The notes under the pieces: model-generated
The model's database searches: none
What the model saw: only the letters and a program-made list of their open reading frames with translations
What the model was told of the DNA's origin: nothing
In this document: piece after piece, positions 49,571 through 58,004 of the stretch
Position numbering within the stretch: position 1 is the stretch's first letter
How the letters are laid out: each line of letters opens with the position of its first letter
Made by a program: the position numbers and the translations under genes
Source: Streptomyces yangpuensis
GTDB taxonomy: Bacteria > Actinomycetota > Actinomycetes > Streptomycetales > Streptomycetaceae
DNA: 64,000 nucleotides
Direction of reading: 5' to 3'
Assembly: GCF_001005295.1 (NCBI RefSeq)
Contig: NZ_LBMK01000004.1
Coordinates: forward strand, 264,651-328,650

Positions 49571-49714
49571 CGTCCGTGGCCGTCCTCGGACGGCCACGGA
49601 CGCCGCAGTGAGAGCGCTGATCCGGCGCCCCGGGCAACCCCGGGGCGCCGGTGCGCGTCTAGCGAGTGTCCGCCCGGTCCGCCGGCCGGACGCGACAGGG
49701 CCCAGGCCCTGTCG
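49571..49714. terminator. Three consecutive hairpins after the carboxypeptidase gene
   Basis: First, CGTCCGTGGCCGTCC (49571-49585) with 49588-49602. Second, CCGGCGCCCCGGG (49622-49634) with 49639-49651. Third, CGACAGGGCC (49693-49702) with GGCCCTGTCG (49705-49714). All arms are perfect. They fill the 258-bp gap before the next gene together with short CCGGCCGA repeats (49515-49560). A strong insulating terminator array is likely. Confidence 0.8.
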
Positions 49715-49772
49715 TCGGACCCGGGACGCGCGGACGCGTGCCGGTGGGATCCATGTGTTGGGGAGTGCGGCA

Positions 49773-51698
49773 GTGACCACCGCTGAGCAGCAGGGCAGGC
49801 GCGGAGCAGCCGTCCCGTCGGCAGCCGGTGGCGGCCCGGGCCGTGGCGCCCTGCCGCCGCAGCAGGGGCAGCAGGGGCAGCAGGGGCAGCAGGGGCAGCA
49901 GGAGCCGCCGGAGGGGCCCCCGCGGCGCACCCGTAGCCGCGTCCTCGATCCGCTGCGCCGCCACCCGGTGGCCGTCGCCACCGTGGTCGCGGCCGTGCTG
50001 CACGTCGTCTGGTTCCTCGCCTTCGCCAACAGCGGCGGTGACCTCGCCGCGCAGGACGCCTGGGCGGAGTTCGTGGGCCGGCATCCCGACTCGGCCTACA
50101 ACCTCGCCTGGTACGGCGGCATGCATCCCGTCTCGTACAGCGTGGTCTCGCCGTACCTCATGCACATGCTCGGCGTACGGACCACGATGATGATCGCGGG
50201 CACCGTCTCGGCCGGGCTCCTCGCCCTGATCCTGACCCGCTGCCGCGGGGCCGTGCGGGAGCCGCTGTGGCCCGCGCTGGCGGGGGCGTACGGGCTGTTC
50301 TGCAACGCGCTCTCGGGCCGGGTCACCTTCGGTCTCGGTGCGATGTTCGCCCTCGGCGCGGTCGCGGCGGTCTTCTGCTGGCCCCGCAAGTGGGCGCGGC
50401 GGCGCTGGGCGAAGGCCGCGGTCGCGGCCCCGCTGGCCGGGATCGCGACCGCCGCCAGTCCCGTCGCGGGCCTGTTCCTCGGGGTGGTCGCGGCCGCGCT
50501 GTTCCTGAGCCGGCGGCGCCCCGGTGCGTACGCGCTCGGGCTGGCGCCGGTGGCCGTGGTCGGGCTGTCGGCCTGGCTCTTCCCGTTCTCCGGGACCCAG
50601 CCGATGAAGATCGGTTCGGCGGGGCTGCCGTTCCTGTTCGGGCTGCTGATCTTCTTCCTCGTGCCGCGGCGCTGGAAGACGGTCCGGATCGCCGCCGCGG
50701 TCTACGCCCTCGGGGTCTTCCTGACCTGGGCGATCGACTCCCAGGTCGGCTCGAACGTCACCAGGATGGTGATGCTGTTCGGCGGCGCCGTGCTGCTCGC
50801 GGCCCTCCCGTACGAGGTCCCGCGCTCGCGGCGGTGGTACGGGGTGCTGCTCGCGTTCGTCGGGCTGAACGCCTGGATCACCACCAACAGCATCACGGAC
50901 ATCGTCCGCACCACCCCGGTGGCCGCCTGGAACCGGGAGCTGGCCCCGCTCGTGGACCAGCTCCAGAAGGCCGGCGCGGACCGCGGCCGGGTCGAGGTGG
51001 TGCCCGTCAGCAGCCACCGCGAGTCCTCCGCCTTCCCCTCGTACGTGAACCTCGCGCGCGGCTGGAACCGGCAGGCCGACCTGGAGCGCAACCCGCTCTT
51101 CTACGACGACACCCTCACCGCCGACAGCTACCGGGCGTGGCTGGAGCGCTGGGCCGTGCACTACGTGGTGCTGCCGGCCGACAAACCCGATTCGGGCGGC
51201 GAGGACGAGGCGAAACTGGTGCGCGCGGGGCTCCCGTACCTCCAGCAGGTGTGGGGCGACGCGAACTGGCAGCTCTTCAAGGTCGACGCGCCGGCGAACC
51301 TGGTGAGGGGGCCGGCGAGCGTGGTGCGGGCGGGCGCCGACCAGCTGGTCATCGACGTGAAGCAGGCCGGGCGGGTGCTGGTGCGGATCCCGCACTCGCC
51401 GTGGCTGGGGCTGGTGGACGCGGCCGGGAAGCCGGTGCCGCCGCCGCAGGAGACCGCGGAGTCCAAGGCGCGGGGTGCCGTGCCGAAGGAGTTCGCGAAC
51501 ACGGCCGGCTGCCTGTTCAAAGCGCTCCCGGACGGTGAGGGCGACGTGTGGACCGAGCTGCTGGTCCCGGGGCCGGGGGAGTACCGCGTGGCGGGGAAGT
51601 ACCAGCTGCCGCGAGGCACGCCCTGCCCGGAGGAGGTCATCCGGGCGGCGTTGGGAGCGCCGGAACGTCCGGCTTCGGCGACCGGCTCGACTCCTTGA
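49773..51698 (+). CDS. Large polytopic membrane protein of unknown function
   Basis: A 641-residue membrane protein. The GTG start at 49773 has GGGGAG at good spacing. The head has a (QQG)n tract from a CAGCAGGGG repeat. About ten helices cover residues 65-360, with a conserved-looking luminal loop GGDLAAQDAWAEFVGRHPDS then AYNLAWYGGMHPVSYS. The last 270 residues are extracytoplasmic (REL...VVPVSSHRESSAFPSY, RGWNRQADLERNPLFYDD, YVVLPADKPDS). The layout resembles GT-C-fold glycosyltransferases or related exported-polymer enzymes, but no catalytic Asp pair can be confirmed; simple annotation as MFS is unlikely. Likely transcribed alone after the triple hairpin. Confidence 0.7.
   Translation: MTTAEQQGRRGAAVPSAAGGGPGRGALPPQQGQQGQQGQQGQQEPPEGPPRRTRSRVLDPLRRHPVAVATVVAAVLHVVWFLAFANSGGDLAAQDAWAEFVGRHPDSAYNLAWYGGMHPVSYSVVSPYLMHMLGVRTTMMIAGTVSAGLLALILTRCRGAVREPLWPALAGAYGLFCNALSGRVTFGLGAMFALGAVAAVFCWPRKWARRRWAKAAVAAPLAGIATAASPVAGLFLGVVAAALFLSRRRPGAYALGLAPVAVVGLSAWLFPFSGTQPMKIGSAGLPFLFGLLIFFLVPRRWKTVRIAAAVYALGVFLTWAIDSQVGSNVTRMVMLFGGAVLLAALPYEVPRSRRWYGVLLAFVGLNAWITTNSITDIVRTTPVAAWNRELAPLVDQLQKAGADRGRVEVVPVSSHRESSAFPSYVNLARGWNRQADLERNPLFYDDTLTADSYRAWLERWAVHYVVLPADKPDSGGEDEAKLVRAGLPYLQQVWGDANWQLFKVDAPANLVRGPASVVRAGADQLVIDVKQAGRVLVRIPHSPWLGLVDAAGKPVPPPQETAESKARGAVPKEFANTAGCLFKALPDGEGDVWTELLVPGPGEYRVAGKYQLPRGTPCPEEVIRAALGAPERPASATGSTP
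49860..49903 (+). repeat. CAGCAGGGG tandem repeat (poly-QQG)
   Basis: Four exact CAGCAGGGG units and a fifth, CAGCAGGAG, encode QQGQQGQQGQQGQQE in the cytoplasmic head of the membrane protein. Slippage-prone and probably variable in length without shifting the frame. Confidence 0.85.
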
Positions 51699-51792
51699 TT
51701 TCTTTACGTTCCGGTCCGGGTGCGTTGCTCCGTATATATGCATACGATCCCAGTAGTCCGATTGGGTGCTTCCTGAGGGAGTTGACGACGGG

Positions 51793-51999
51793 ATGAACAA
51801 AGAGCAGAAGCGGGACGTCCGGGCGGCCATCGCGAAGGCGCAGGAGACCACCTCCCAGCCGCCCCGCCCCCCGGGCCACGGCTTCGACGGTCCTGTACGG
51901 AGCAAGGTCAAGGGCGGACTGCACACGAAGGCCGATCTCAAGCGGGCCGGCACTCCGCAGGGTGACCGCATCGGCGAACGCACCAGCGGCCTGAGCTGA
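51793..51999 (+). CDS. Small uncharacterised basic protein
   Basis: A 68-residue soluble protein, rich in Lys, Arg, Gly and Gln (MNKEQKRDVRAAIAKAQETT at the start, KADLKRAGTPQGDRIGERTS near the end). There are no cysteines or hydrophobic segments. I do not recognise a family. ATG 51793 has a modest purine stretch before it. The upstream 94 bp contain an A/T-rich run (CGTATATATGCATACG) that may be its promoter. A GC hairpin follows at 52035. Confidence 0.55.
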   Translation: MNKEQKRDVRAAIAKAQETTSQPPRPPGHGFDGPVRSKVKGGLHTKADLKRAGTPQGDRIGERTSGLS

Positions 52000-52034
52000 C
52001 CCCGCAGTCGCAGGGGTCGCATCCGCGATGGCGC

Positions 52035-52062
52035 AGCCCTTCCGGCCCCGGCCGGGAGGGCT
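52035..52062 (+). terminator. Hairpin after the small basic protein gene
   Basis: AGCCCTTCCGGCC (52035-52047) pairs with GGCCGGGAGGGCT (52050-52062) with one G-T wobble, 36 bp past the stop. Confidence 0.6.
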
Positions 52063-52228
52063 TCGAGCGCCCTGAGTCATGGGCCGGCCGGGAGCGGGCC
52101 GGGCCGGGCCCGGCGCGTCGGGCGGGTCCGATCCGGACCGGCACAGCTCGATTACGGCCGGATCTCGCGGGATCAGGCCGGATCCCGCCGCTCACCCGCC
52201 CGGGCGGGCCGATTACCGTGACCTGACC

Positions 52229-53566
52229 ATGAACGAGATGCAGCGCGGAGCGCGGCTGCGGCCCCGCCTGCGGCTGCCGGCCTGGACCTCGACCCTGACC
52301 TGGAAGGCCGCGGTCTTCATCACCCTGATGTGCTGCGGGCTCGCCGCGCTGCTCGGGTGCCTCGTGCACGGTGCCATGACCCGCCAGACCGTCGGCACGG
52401 CGCGCGAGAAGGCGCTCACCAAGCTGGAGCGGAGCATCCAGGGGTACGAGACCGGCGCGCGCCTGCCCCGGGGCGAGGGCATCGACCCCGCGGGCCTGCC
52501 CCCGGGGCTGCACGCCATGGCGCGCGGCGGGAAACGCGGCACGGAGGTCGGCACGCACCGCGGGCGCCCCGTGATGTGGGCGGCCGCGCCCGCCGAGGAC
52601 GGCACCGCGATCGCGGTGTTCGTGGACTTCCGCGGAGCCGAGCGGACCATCCTCAACCTCGACCGCGCCATCCTCGGCTCCTCGGGCCTCGCCATCGGCG
52701 TCACCCTCCTCATCGGCGCGGCCGGCGTCACCCGGATCACCCGGCGGCTGCACGTGACCGCGCAGGTGGCCCGCCGGATCAGCGCCGGCGACCTGGACGC
52801 CCGGGTCGGCGACGCACCCCGCAACAAGGACGAGGTGGCGGCGGTCTCCCGGGCCCTGGACACCATGGCCTCCTCGCTCCAGCGCAAGCTGGAGGCGGAG
52901 CAGCGGTTCACGGCGGACGTCGCCCACGAGCTCCGCACCCCGCTGACCGGCCTGAACGCGGCAGCCGAGCTGCTGCCGCCGGGGCGCCCGGCCGAGCTCG
53001 TACGGGACCGGGTGCGGGCGATGCGCGCGCTGACCGAGGACCTGCTGGAGATCTCCCGCCTGGACACGCGCAGCGAACGCGTGGAGCTGGACACGCACGA
53101 CCTGGCCGACCTGGCGGCCCGCACGATCCGCGCGTCCGGGACGGACACGGCCCTGACGGTGCTGGCCTCCCCGCGGGTGGAGACGGACCGGCGCCGCCTG
53201 GAGCGGATCCTGGGCAACCTCGTGGCCAACGCGCACAGGCACGGTGCCGCCCCGGTCACGGTGACGGTGGACGGCCCGACGCTGACGGTGACCGACGCGG
53301 GGCCGGGCTATCCGGAGTACCTGATCGCGAACGGCCCGCAGCGGTTCCGTACCGAGGGCACGAACAAGGGCCACGGGCTGGGCCTGACCATCGCCGTCGG
53401 CCAGGCGCAGGTCCTCGGCGCCACCCTCGCCTTCCGAAACCGGGCGGAGGGCGGCGCCGAGGCCCGCGTCACGCTCCCAGAGCCCGCAGCACCGGCAGCA
53501 ACTGAGCCTCCTCCCGGTCGAGATGGGCTTCCAGCTCCCGGCTCATGCGCTCGACCCGCTCGCTGA
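52229..53566 (+). CDS. Orphan sensor histidine kinase
   Basis: A 445-residue two-component sensor. One helix lies near residues 30-50 (VFITLMCCGLAALLGCLV) and a second near 150-170 (GLAIGVTLLIGAAGVTRI), enclosing an extracellular sensor of about 100 residues. A HAMP region (RRISAGDLDARVGDAPRNKD) follows, then the acceptor His233 in VAHELRTPLTGL and an ATPase domain with RILGNLVANAHRHG, DAGPGYPEY and GHGLGLTIA. No response regulator gene is adjacent, so its partner is unknown. The last 33 codons overlap the convergent reductase-hemerythrin gene by 98 bp; the tail after VTLPEP is Pro-rich and probably not structured. Confidence 0.83.
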   Translation: MNEMQRGARLRPRLRLPAWTSTLTWKAAVFITLMCCGLAALLGCLVHGAMTRQTVGTAREKALTKLERSIQGYETGARLPRGEGIDPAGLPPGLHAMARGGKRGTEVGTHRGRPVMWAAAPAEDGTAIAVFVDFRGAERTILNLDRAILGSSGLAIGVTLLIGAAGVTRITRRLHVTAQVARRISAGDLDARVGDAPRNKDEVAAVSRALDTMASSLQRKLEAEQRFTADVAHELRTPLTGLNAAAELLPPGRPAELVRDRVRAMRALTEDLLEISRLDTRSERVELDTHDLADLAARTIRASGTDTALTVLASPRVETDRRRLERILGNLVANAHRHGAAPVTVTVDGPTLTVTDAGPGYPEYLIANGPQRFRTEGTNKGHGLGLTIAVGQAQVLGATLAFRNRAEGGAEARVTLPEPAAPAATEPPPGRDGLPAPGSCARPAR

Positions 53567-54359
53567 ACCCCTCGCCGAACCTCTCGCCGGCGGCCGGCCC
53601 GCTGCCGGGCCCGGTCGCGTCCAGGGCCCGTACGAGCTCCTCCTGAAGCCGTGCGATGACGCGGTGCTCGGCGTCGACACGGCGGAAGAACTCCCTCATC
53701 TGCGGATGCTGTTGCTCCAGGTACGGGAAGAGCCCCGCGTCCTCGCTGCGGTGGTGGAACTCCAGGGTGTGGCAGAACGCCAGGCAGTGCTGGCGCAGTT
53801 GGAGCCCGAGCGAGGCCGCCCCGTCCTCCCGGGCGCCCGCCTCCCGCGCGCCGTCCGCCGCGAGCTCCCGTACGTGGGCCAGCTGCGCCCGCAGCCAGCC
53901 GTGCACGCTCAGCAGCTTCCCGGCGATCCCGCCCTCCTCCTCGGGGGCCTCGTGCGTGCGCTGCAGCGCCACGACGGGGATCACCCGCGCGGTGCGCTCC
54001 TGGTACTCCCCGTACCCGGGCTCGGCACGGACGACCTGCGCGAACAGCTCGTCGCGCCGAGCCCCGGCGGCGGGCACGGCGACCGCCTCGTACTCCTCGG
54101 TCCCGGTCTCGACCTGGACGAGGGGGCGGGCGAGGAGATTGTGGTACCAGGCGGGGTGCCGGTCGGCCCCGGCGGCGGACGCGACGACGAGCGGCGTGCC
54201 GCCGTCGTCGCGCAGGAACCCGAGGGGGACGGTGTGCGGCGTGCCGGACCTGGCGCCGGTGGTGGTGAGAAGGAGCAGCTCGGCCCCTTCGAAGGGCCCG
54301 CCGACCTTGCCGGCGTTGGCCCTGAACTCTGCGATGACGTTCTCGTTGAAAGATGACAC
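53469..54359 (-). CDS. Deazaflavin (F420)-dependent reductase fused to a hemerythrin domain
   Basis: A 296-residue fusion. Residues 1-135 match the Ddn/FDOR-B family of F420-binding split barrels: LLLTTTGARSGTPHTVPLGF, GTPLVVASAAGADRHPAWYH, NLLARP and VPAAGARRDELFAQVV. Residues 145-296 are a hemerythrin-type four-helix bundle with metal-site candidates in VHGWLR, FCHTLEFHHRSEDAGLFPYL, EHRVIARLQEEL and HLDREEAQLLPVL. The fusion suggests F420H2-driven reduction linked to oxygen or NO sensing through a di-iron site (inference). It is convergent with the histidine kinase, with a 98-bp coding overlap. Confidence 0.82.
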   Translation of the reverse strand: MSSFNENVIAEFRANAGKVGGPFEGAELLLLTTTGARSGTPHTVPLGFLRDDGGTPLVVASAAGADRHPAWYHNLLARPLVQVETGTEEYEAVAVPAAGARRDELFAQVVRAEPGYGEYQERTARVIPVVALQRTHEAPEEEGGIAGKLLSVHGWLRAQLAHVRELAADGAREAGAREDGAASLGLQLRQHCLAFCHTLEFHHRSEDAGLFPYLEQQHPQMREFFRRVDAEHRVIARLQEELVRALDATGPGSGPAAGERFGEGFSERVERMSRELEAHLDREEAQLLPVLRALGA

Positions 54360-54554
54360 GGAGTGTGGATGTCCTCACGGTGTGTGCGTGCGTGCGACGG
54401 CAGCGTCTACAACCGAGGGAGATCACCCGTAGCCGGTGGCGTATGTGCCCATGGGCCCGGTCCTTCACAAGCAGGTGCCTGCCCAACCACCGCCCGGCCC
54501 ACATCTCAGTAGGCGGCGTCACGCGACACGTGCGCCATCCAACCACAACGCGAA

Positions 54555-54589
54555 GAGGACCCCCAGCCGTTTTACGGCGGGGGGTCCTC
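54555..54589 (-). terminator. Terminator of the tRNA-Arg gene
   Basis: GAGGACCCCC (54555-54564) pairs with GGGGGTCCTC (54580-54589). An inner GCCGT/ACGGC stem with a TTT loop completes a long hairpin 5 bp past the tRNA 3' end. Confidence 0.88.
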
Positions 54590-54594
54590 GACTG

Positions 54595-54667
54595 TGCCCT
54601 CGGCAGGATTCGAACCTGCGACACCGGCTTTAGGAGAGCCGTGCTCTATCCCCTGAGCTACGAAGGC
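54595..54667 (-). tRNA. tRNA-Arg (anticodon CCT)
   Basis: A 73-nt tRNA read on the minus strand. The acceptor GCCTTCG pairs with CGAGGGC (one G-T), discriminator A. The anticodon stem CGGCT/AGCCG encloses CTCCTAA, giving anticodon CCT for AGG codons. The T arm contains GGTTCGAATCC. CCA is not encoded. AGG is a rare codon in Streptomyces, and the 3' ends of such tRNA genes are common integration targets. Confidence 0.95.
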
Positions 54668-54861
54668 GGGCGTGGCCTCGGCGGAGACCGCCTCGTGACC
54701 GCTGACAGCCTAGCGGATCACCCTGCCCGCGGTCGCCCCGATTGCGGTGCGGTTCGGCTTCGCCCTGACGTCCCGTCGGCGGGGCGTCGCGCGGTGTGGC
54801 CGACCTCACCCCTCGGTGGATCGTTGCTGCCGGGTGTCGGACGTCGGATATCGTCCCTGCG

Positions 54862-56232
54862 GTGAAGCTCATACCCATACTCACCCGGCGGACGTCCGCC
54901 GCGCCGGCCACGGAGCCGGCCGCGGCGTCGGGTGCCCGGCTCGGCTGGCTCGACGCGCTGCGCGGCATCGCCGCCCTGATCGTGGCACTTCACCACTTCG
55001 ACGTCCTGCGGATGCTGCCCTTCGGGGGCGCCGTCTGGCGGAACTTCGACATGGGCCTGTTCGGCGTCATGCTCTTCTTCATCGTCAGCGGCTACATCAT
55101 CCCCGCCTCCCTGGAGCGGCGGGGAGACGTCCGCGGCTTCTGGATCGGCCGGATCTTCCGGATCTACCCGGCCCTGATCGCCGCCTTCGTCCTGTCGATG
55201 ATGATCCTGCCGGCCGGGGACGGGTCGGTCGCGCTGCTGCGCACCGGTGACAACCTGGCCTCGCTGGTGGCGAACGGCCTGATGCTGCAGGACCTGCTCG
55301 GCGTGATCAACGGCATGAACGTCACCTGGACGCTCTGCTACGAGATGGTCTTCTACTTCCTCGTCACCGCCCTGTTCACCCGCGGTCTGCACCGGCACAG
55401 CGCACCGATCGCGGTCGGCCTGGCCGGCCTGGCGCTGGTGACCGGTACGGCCGTCGGCACCCAGCTGCTGAACGCGGAACTCGGCTCGACCCGCATGCTC
55501 CTGCTGATCGTCACGCCGGTCGTCCTCGTGGGCCTCGCCGGTGTGCTCAGCGGCAACCGCACGCTGACCGGGGTGGGCGCCCTGCTGCTCGGCGGCATCG
55601 GCCTGGTCCTGGTCACGCTGAACGGCCGGGCCCCCGCCTTCGAGACCTGGATGATCTTCTCGACGATGTTCGCCGGTACGGTCGTCTACCGGGCGCAGCA
55701 CGGGCAGCTCGGCCGGGTCCCGGCCCTGCTCGCCTGCGGGTTCGTCGTCGTCGCGGGTGCGCTGGCCGGCCGGCTCTACAACCACGGCAAGGTCCTCGAC
55801 CTGACCTGGTCCTCCGGCTGGAAGGCCTGGTCGGTGGCCTACCTGGCGGCGTGGGCGCTCTTCGCCGTCGGTTTCCTCCTGCGCAGGCGCCGCTTCCCGA
55901 AGGTGCTGACCTGGCTCGGCGCCATCAGCTTCTCCGTCTACCTGCTGCACATCCCGCTGCTGCGCACCATCGAGCCGCTGCTGGGCATTCCGCCGCAGCC
56001 GTCCTCGACGCTCGGCAGGATCGCCTGGACGGCGATCTTCCTCGGTGTCGTGGTGGCCGTCAGCCACCTGATGTACCACCTGGTCGAGATGCCGATGCAG
56101 CGCCTGGGCCGGCGCGTGCAGAAGGCGGTGGAGCGGCGTCGTCCGGCGGACCGGCCCGCGGCCCCGGCCCCGACCGCGTCCGCGACCAGTGCCGAGCCCG
56201 AGCCCGCCCTCTCGGGCCCCCGGGCCGACTGA
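54862..56232 (+). CDS. Acyltransferase 3 (OafA/YrhL-like) membrane protein
   Basis: A 456-residue membrane acyltransferase. The family start LGWLDALRGIAALIVALHHF contains the catalytic-type His in the first helix (ALHHFD). RIFRIYPALIAAFVLS follows, with the arginine pair typical of Acyl_transf_3, and about ten helices end in ISFSVYLLHIPLL. Such enzymes O-acetylate sugars or polyketides at the membrane from acetyl-CoA. The GTG start at 54862 lacks a ribosome site; a longer in-frame reading from 54796 is possible. The last 40 residues are Pro/Ala-rich. A 19-bp-stem terminator follows. Confidence 0.86.
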   Translation: MKLIPILTRRTSAAPATEPAAASGARLGWLDALRGIAALIVALHHFDVLRMLPFGGAVWRNFDMGLFGVMLFFIVSGYIIPASLERRGDVRGFWIGRIFRIYPALIAAFVLSMMILPAGDGSVALLRTGDNLASLVANGLMLQDLLGVINGMNVTWTLCYEMVFYFLVTALFTRGLHRHSAPIAVGLAGLALVTGTAVGTQLLNAELGSTRMLLLIVTPVVLVGLAGVLSGNRTLTGVGALLLGGIGLVLVTLNGRAPAFETWMIFSTMFAGTVVYRAQHGQLGRVPALLACGFVVVAGALAGRLYNHGKVLDLTWSSGWKAWSVAYLAAWALFAVGFLLRRRRFPKVLTWLGAISFSVYLLHIPLLRTIEPLLGIPPQPSSTLGRIAWTAIFLGVVVAVSHLMYHLVEMPMQRLGRRVQKAVERRRPADRPAAPAPTASATSAEPEPALSGPRAD

Positions 56233-56252
56233 GCCAGGCTCCCCGGAGCGGG

Positions 56253-56295
56253 CCGTGCCCCGGAACCAGCCTGTGCGGCTGGTTCCGGGGCACGG
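56253..56295. terminator. Bidirectional terminator, 19-bp stem
   Basis: CCGTGCCCCGGAACCAGCC (56253-56271) is perfectly inverted at 56277-56295 with a 5-nt loop, between the acyltransferase and the convergent secreted repeat protein gene. Confidence 0.92.
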
Positions 56296-56333
56296 TCGTA
56301 CGGGCGGCCGGGGCCGCTCGGTGAGGGCGGGGG

Positions 56334-58004
56334 TCAGTCCTTCTCGTAGAAGCCGAACATGTCGACGACGAGGTGCGTGCGGTCCCAGCCGCGGTTCCAG
56401 AAGTCGATGACGCCGGTGGCTCCGGTGCTCGCCTGGACCAGGTTCGGTACGGTCTCGCCCTTCGTCCAGTTCAGGTTGGAGGAGTTCGGCGGGGTCGGCC
56501 ACTTCGCGGTCTCGTTCAGGTACTGCGCCCAGGTGTTCGGGTCCGGGGCGACCGTGAGGTGCCCGCTGCCCTGGGTGTCGGTGACCGTGGTGTTCAGGAC
56601 GAACGCCGTGACCGTCGGGTCGCCGTCCGACAGCGGCAGCCAGCGGTAGTCCTGCCCCTCGACCGGGAAGTCCCACTCGCGCGAGTCGTGCAGACGCGTC
56701 GGCGGCGTCGGGATGTAGGAGGCCTTGCTGCCGGGGCTGTAGTAGCCGACGACGTCCACGATGACGTCGGCCGGGTCCCAGGCGCCGTTGCGGATGTTGA
56801 TCCTGCCGTCGGAGCCCACCGGGACGATCACCGAGTTCGCGATGGTCTGACCGGCCTTGAAGTTCACGTTCGACGTGCCCGGCGCCGCCTGCCCGCTCGG
56901 GAAGACGGTCAGGTGCCCCGCGCCGCGGGGGGCCGTGACGGTGACGTTGAGGGCCACGGCGGTGACGCCGCTCGCCGGGACCGCGCCGTTGCCGGCGACC
57001 TGGAGTCCGAACGTGCTCTGCCCGGCGACCTGACCCCAAGTGCCCTGGCCCGTACGGCTGTCTGCGATACGGAACGGGTTCAGTGAGGTGTAGCCGCCGG
57101 CGCTGGCGGAGGGGCTGAAGTAGCCGGTGACGTCCGCGAGCAGGTCGACGTCGCCGTAGCTGCGGTTGACGAGCTCGACGTAGCCGTCCGCACCGACCGG
57201 CACGATGGTCATGTTCGGCACGGTCTGACCCGCGACGAAGTTGACGTTCGAGGTGGTCGGCTGCTCCGTGCCCGACGGGTAGGCGGTGATGTGGCCGCCG
57301 GAACGGGGGCTGACGACGGTGATGTTGAGCGCCACGGCGGTCGCGTCGGCCGGGATGCCGCTGTTGCCGCCGACCTTCACGCGGGCCACGCCGTACGGGG
57401 AGACCGGGCGGTTGGTGCCGCCGATTCCGGACCGGGTGTCGAGCAGCCGGGTCGGAGTGTGCGGGGTGAACTTCGAGCCGAGGGACTGGACCTCGACGCT
57501 GTTGGTGGCGGTCACGTTGTTGTTCTGGTCGGTCAGAGTGACCGTGACCTTGTGCTTTCCGACCTCGGCGAAGGTGTGCTTCGAGGTCAGGAGCTTCGTC
57601 CTGGTGACGTGCTCGGTGTCGGTCTTCCCGTCGCCCCAGTCGATGTCGACCCGGACGGGGGTGTCGACGCCGGTGGTGACCTGGGACGCGAGGCTGATGC
57701 CGCGCGCGGTGGTGGCCGTGGCGCGCAGGTCGACCGCGAGGCCGGCGTTGTCCTTCGCGGCTCCCGCGGTCCCCGCAGCTCCCGCGGCCTGAGCGGCCGC
57801 CGCCTTGCCGGTCGTACGGACCGTGCGCTCGGCCGGGCTGTGGAAGACGGCGGACTTCGCCGCTGCCGCCTTCGCGGCTTCCACCTGGGCGGAGACGCTC
57901 CCCTGGCGCTCCGCGGGCTGGTCGGCGGCCTGGGCCGCGGTCGGTACGAAGCCGATGGCTGCCGCTACGACGGCAGCCGAGATCATGACGCGGTGTCGGT
58001 GCAC
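56334..58004 (-). CDS. Secreted PKD-domain protein with three C-terminal repeat modules
   Basis: A 556-residue exported protein. The GTG start at 58004 follows AAGGGGGG; a signal peptide covers residues 7-27 (MISAAVVAAAIGFVPTAAQA). An Ala-rich region is followed by a PKD-like beta domain (VDIDWGDGKTDTEHV, HTFAEVGKHKVTVTLTD). Three modules of about 115 residues follow, with TRLLDTRSGIGG, VTAVALNVTV, GHLTVFPSG, SNVNFKAGQT and DVVGYYSP, the same module as in the 29325 protein; the third copy is diverged (TRLHDSREWDF). It probably binds or decorates the cell surface; function unproven. Confidence 0.8.
   Translation of the reverse strand: MHRHRVMISAAVVAAAIGFVPTAAQAADQPAERQGSVSAQVEAAKAAAAKSAVFHSPAERTVRTTGKAAAAQAAGAAGTAGAAKDNAGLAVDLRATATTARGISLASQVTTGVDTPVRVDIDWGDGKTDTEHVTRTKLLTSKHTFAEVGKHKVTVTLTDQNNNVTATNSVEVQSLGSKFTPHTPTRLLDTRSGIGGTNRPVSPYGVARVKVGGNSGIPADATAVALNITVVSPRSGGHITAYPSGTEQPTTSNVNFVAGQTVPNMTIVPVGADGYVELVNRSYGDVDLLADVTGYFSPSASAGGYTSLNPFRIADSRTGQGTWGQVAGQSTFGLQVAGNGAVPASGVTAVALNVTVTAPRGAGHLTVFPSGQAAPGTSNVNFKAGQTIANSVIVPVGSDGRINIRNGAWDPADVIVDVVGYYSPGSKASYIPTPPTRLHDSREWDFPVEGQDYRWLPLSDGDPTVTAFVLNTTVTDTQGSGHLTVAPDPNTWAQYLNETAKWPTPPNSSNLNWTKGETVPNLVQASTGATGVIDFWNRGWDRTHLVVDMFGFYEKD

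Noticed and set aside
46617-49637. A 1006-codon minus-strand frame opposite the carboxypeptidase
   Set aside because: Its Arg/Gly/Leu repeats simply mirror the Ala/Glu/Pro tail repeats on the real strand.
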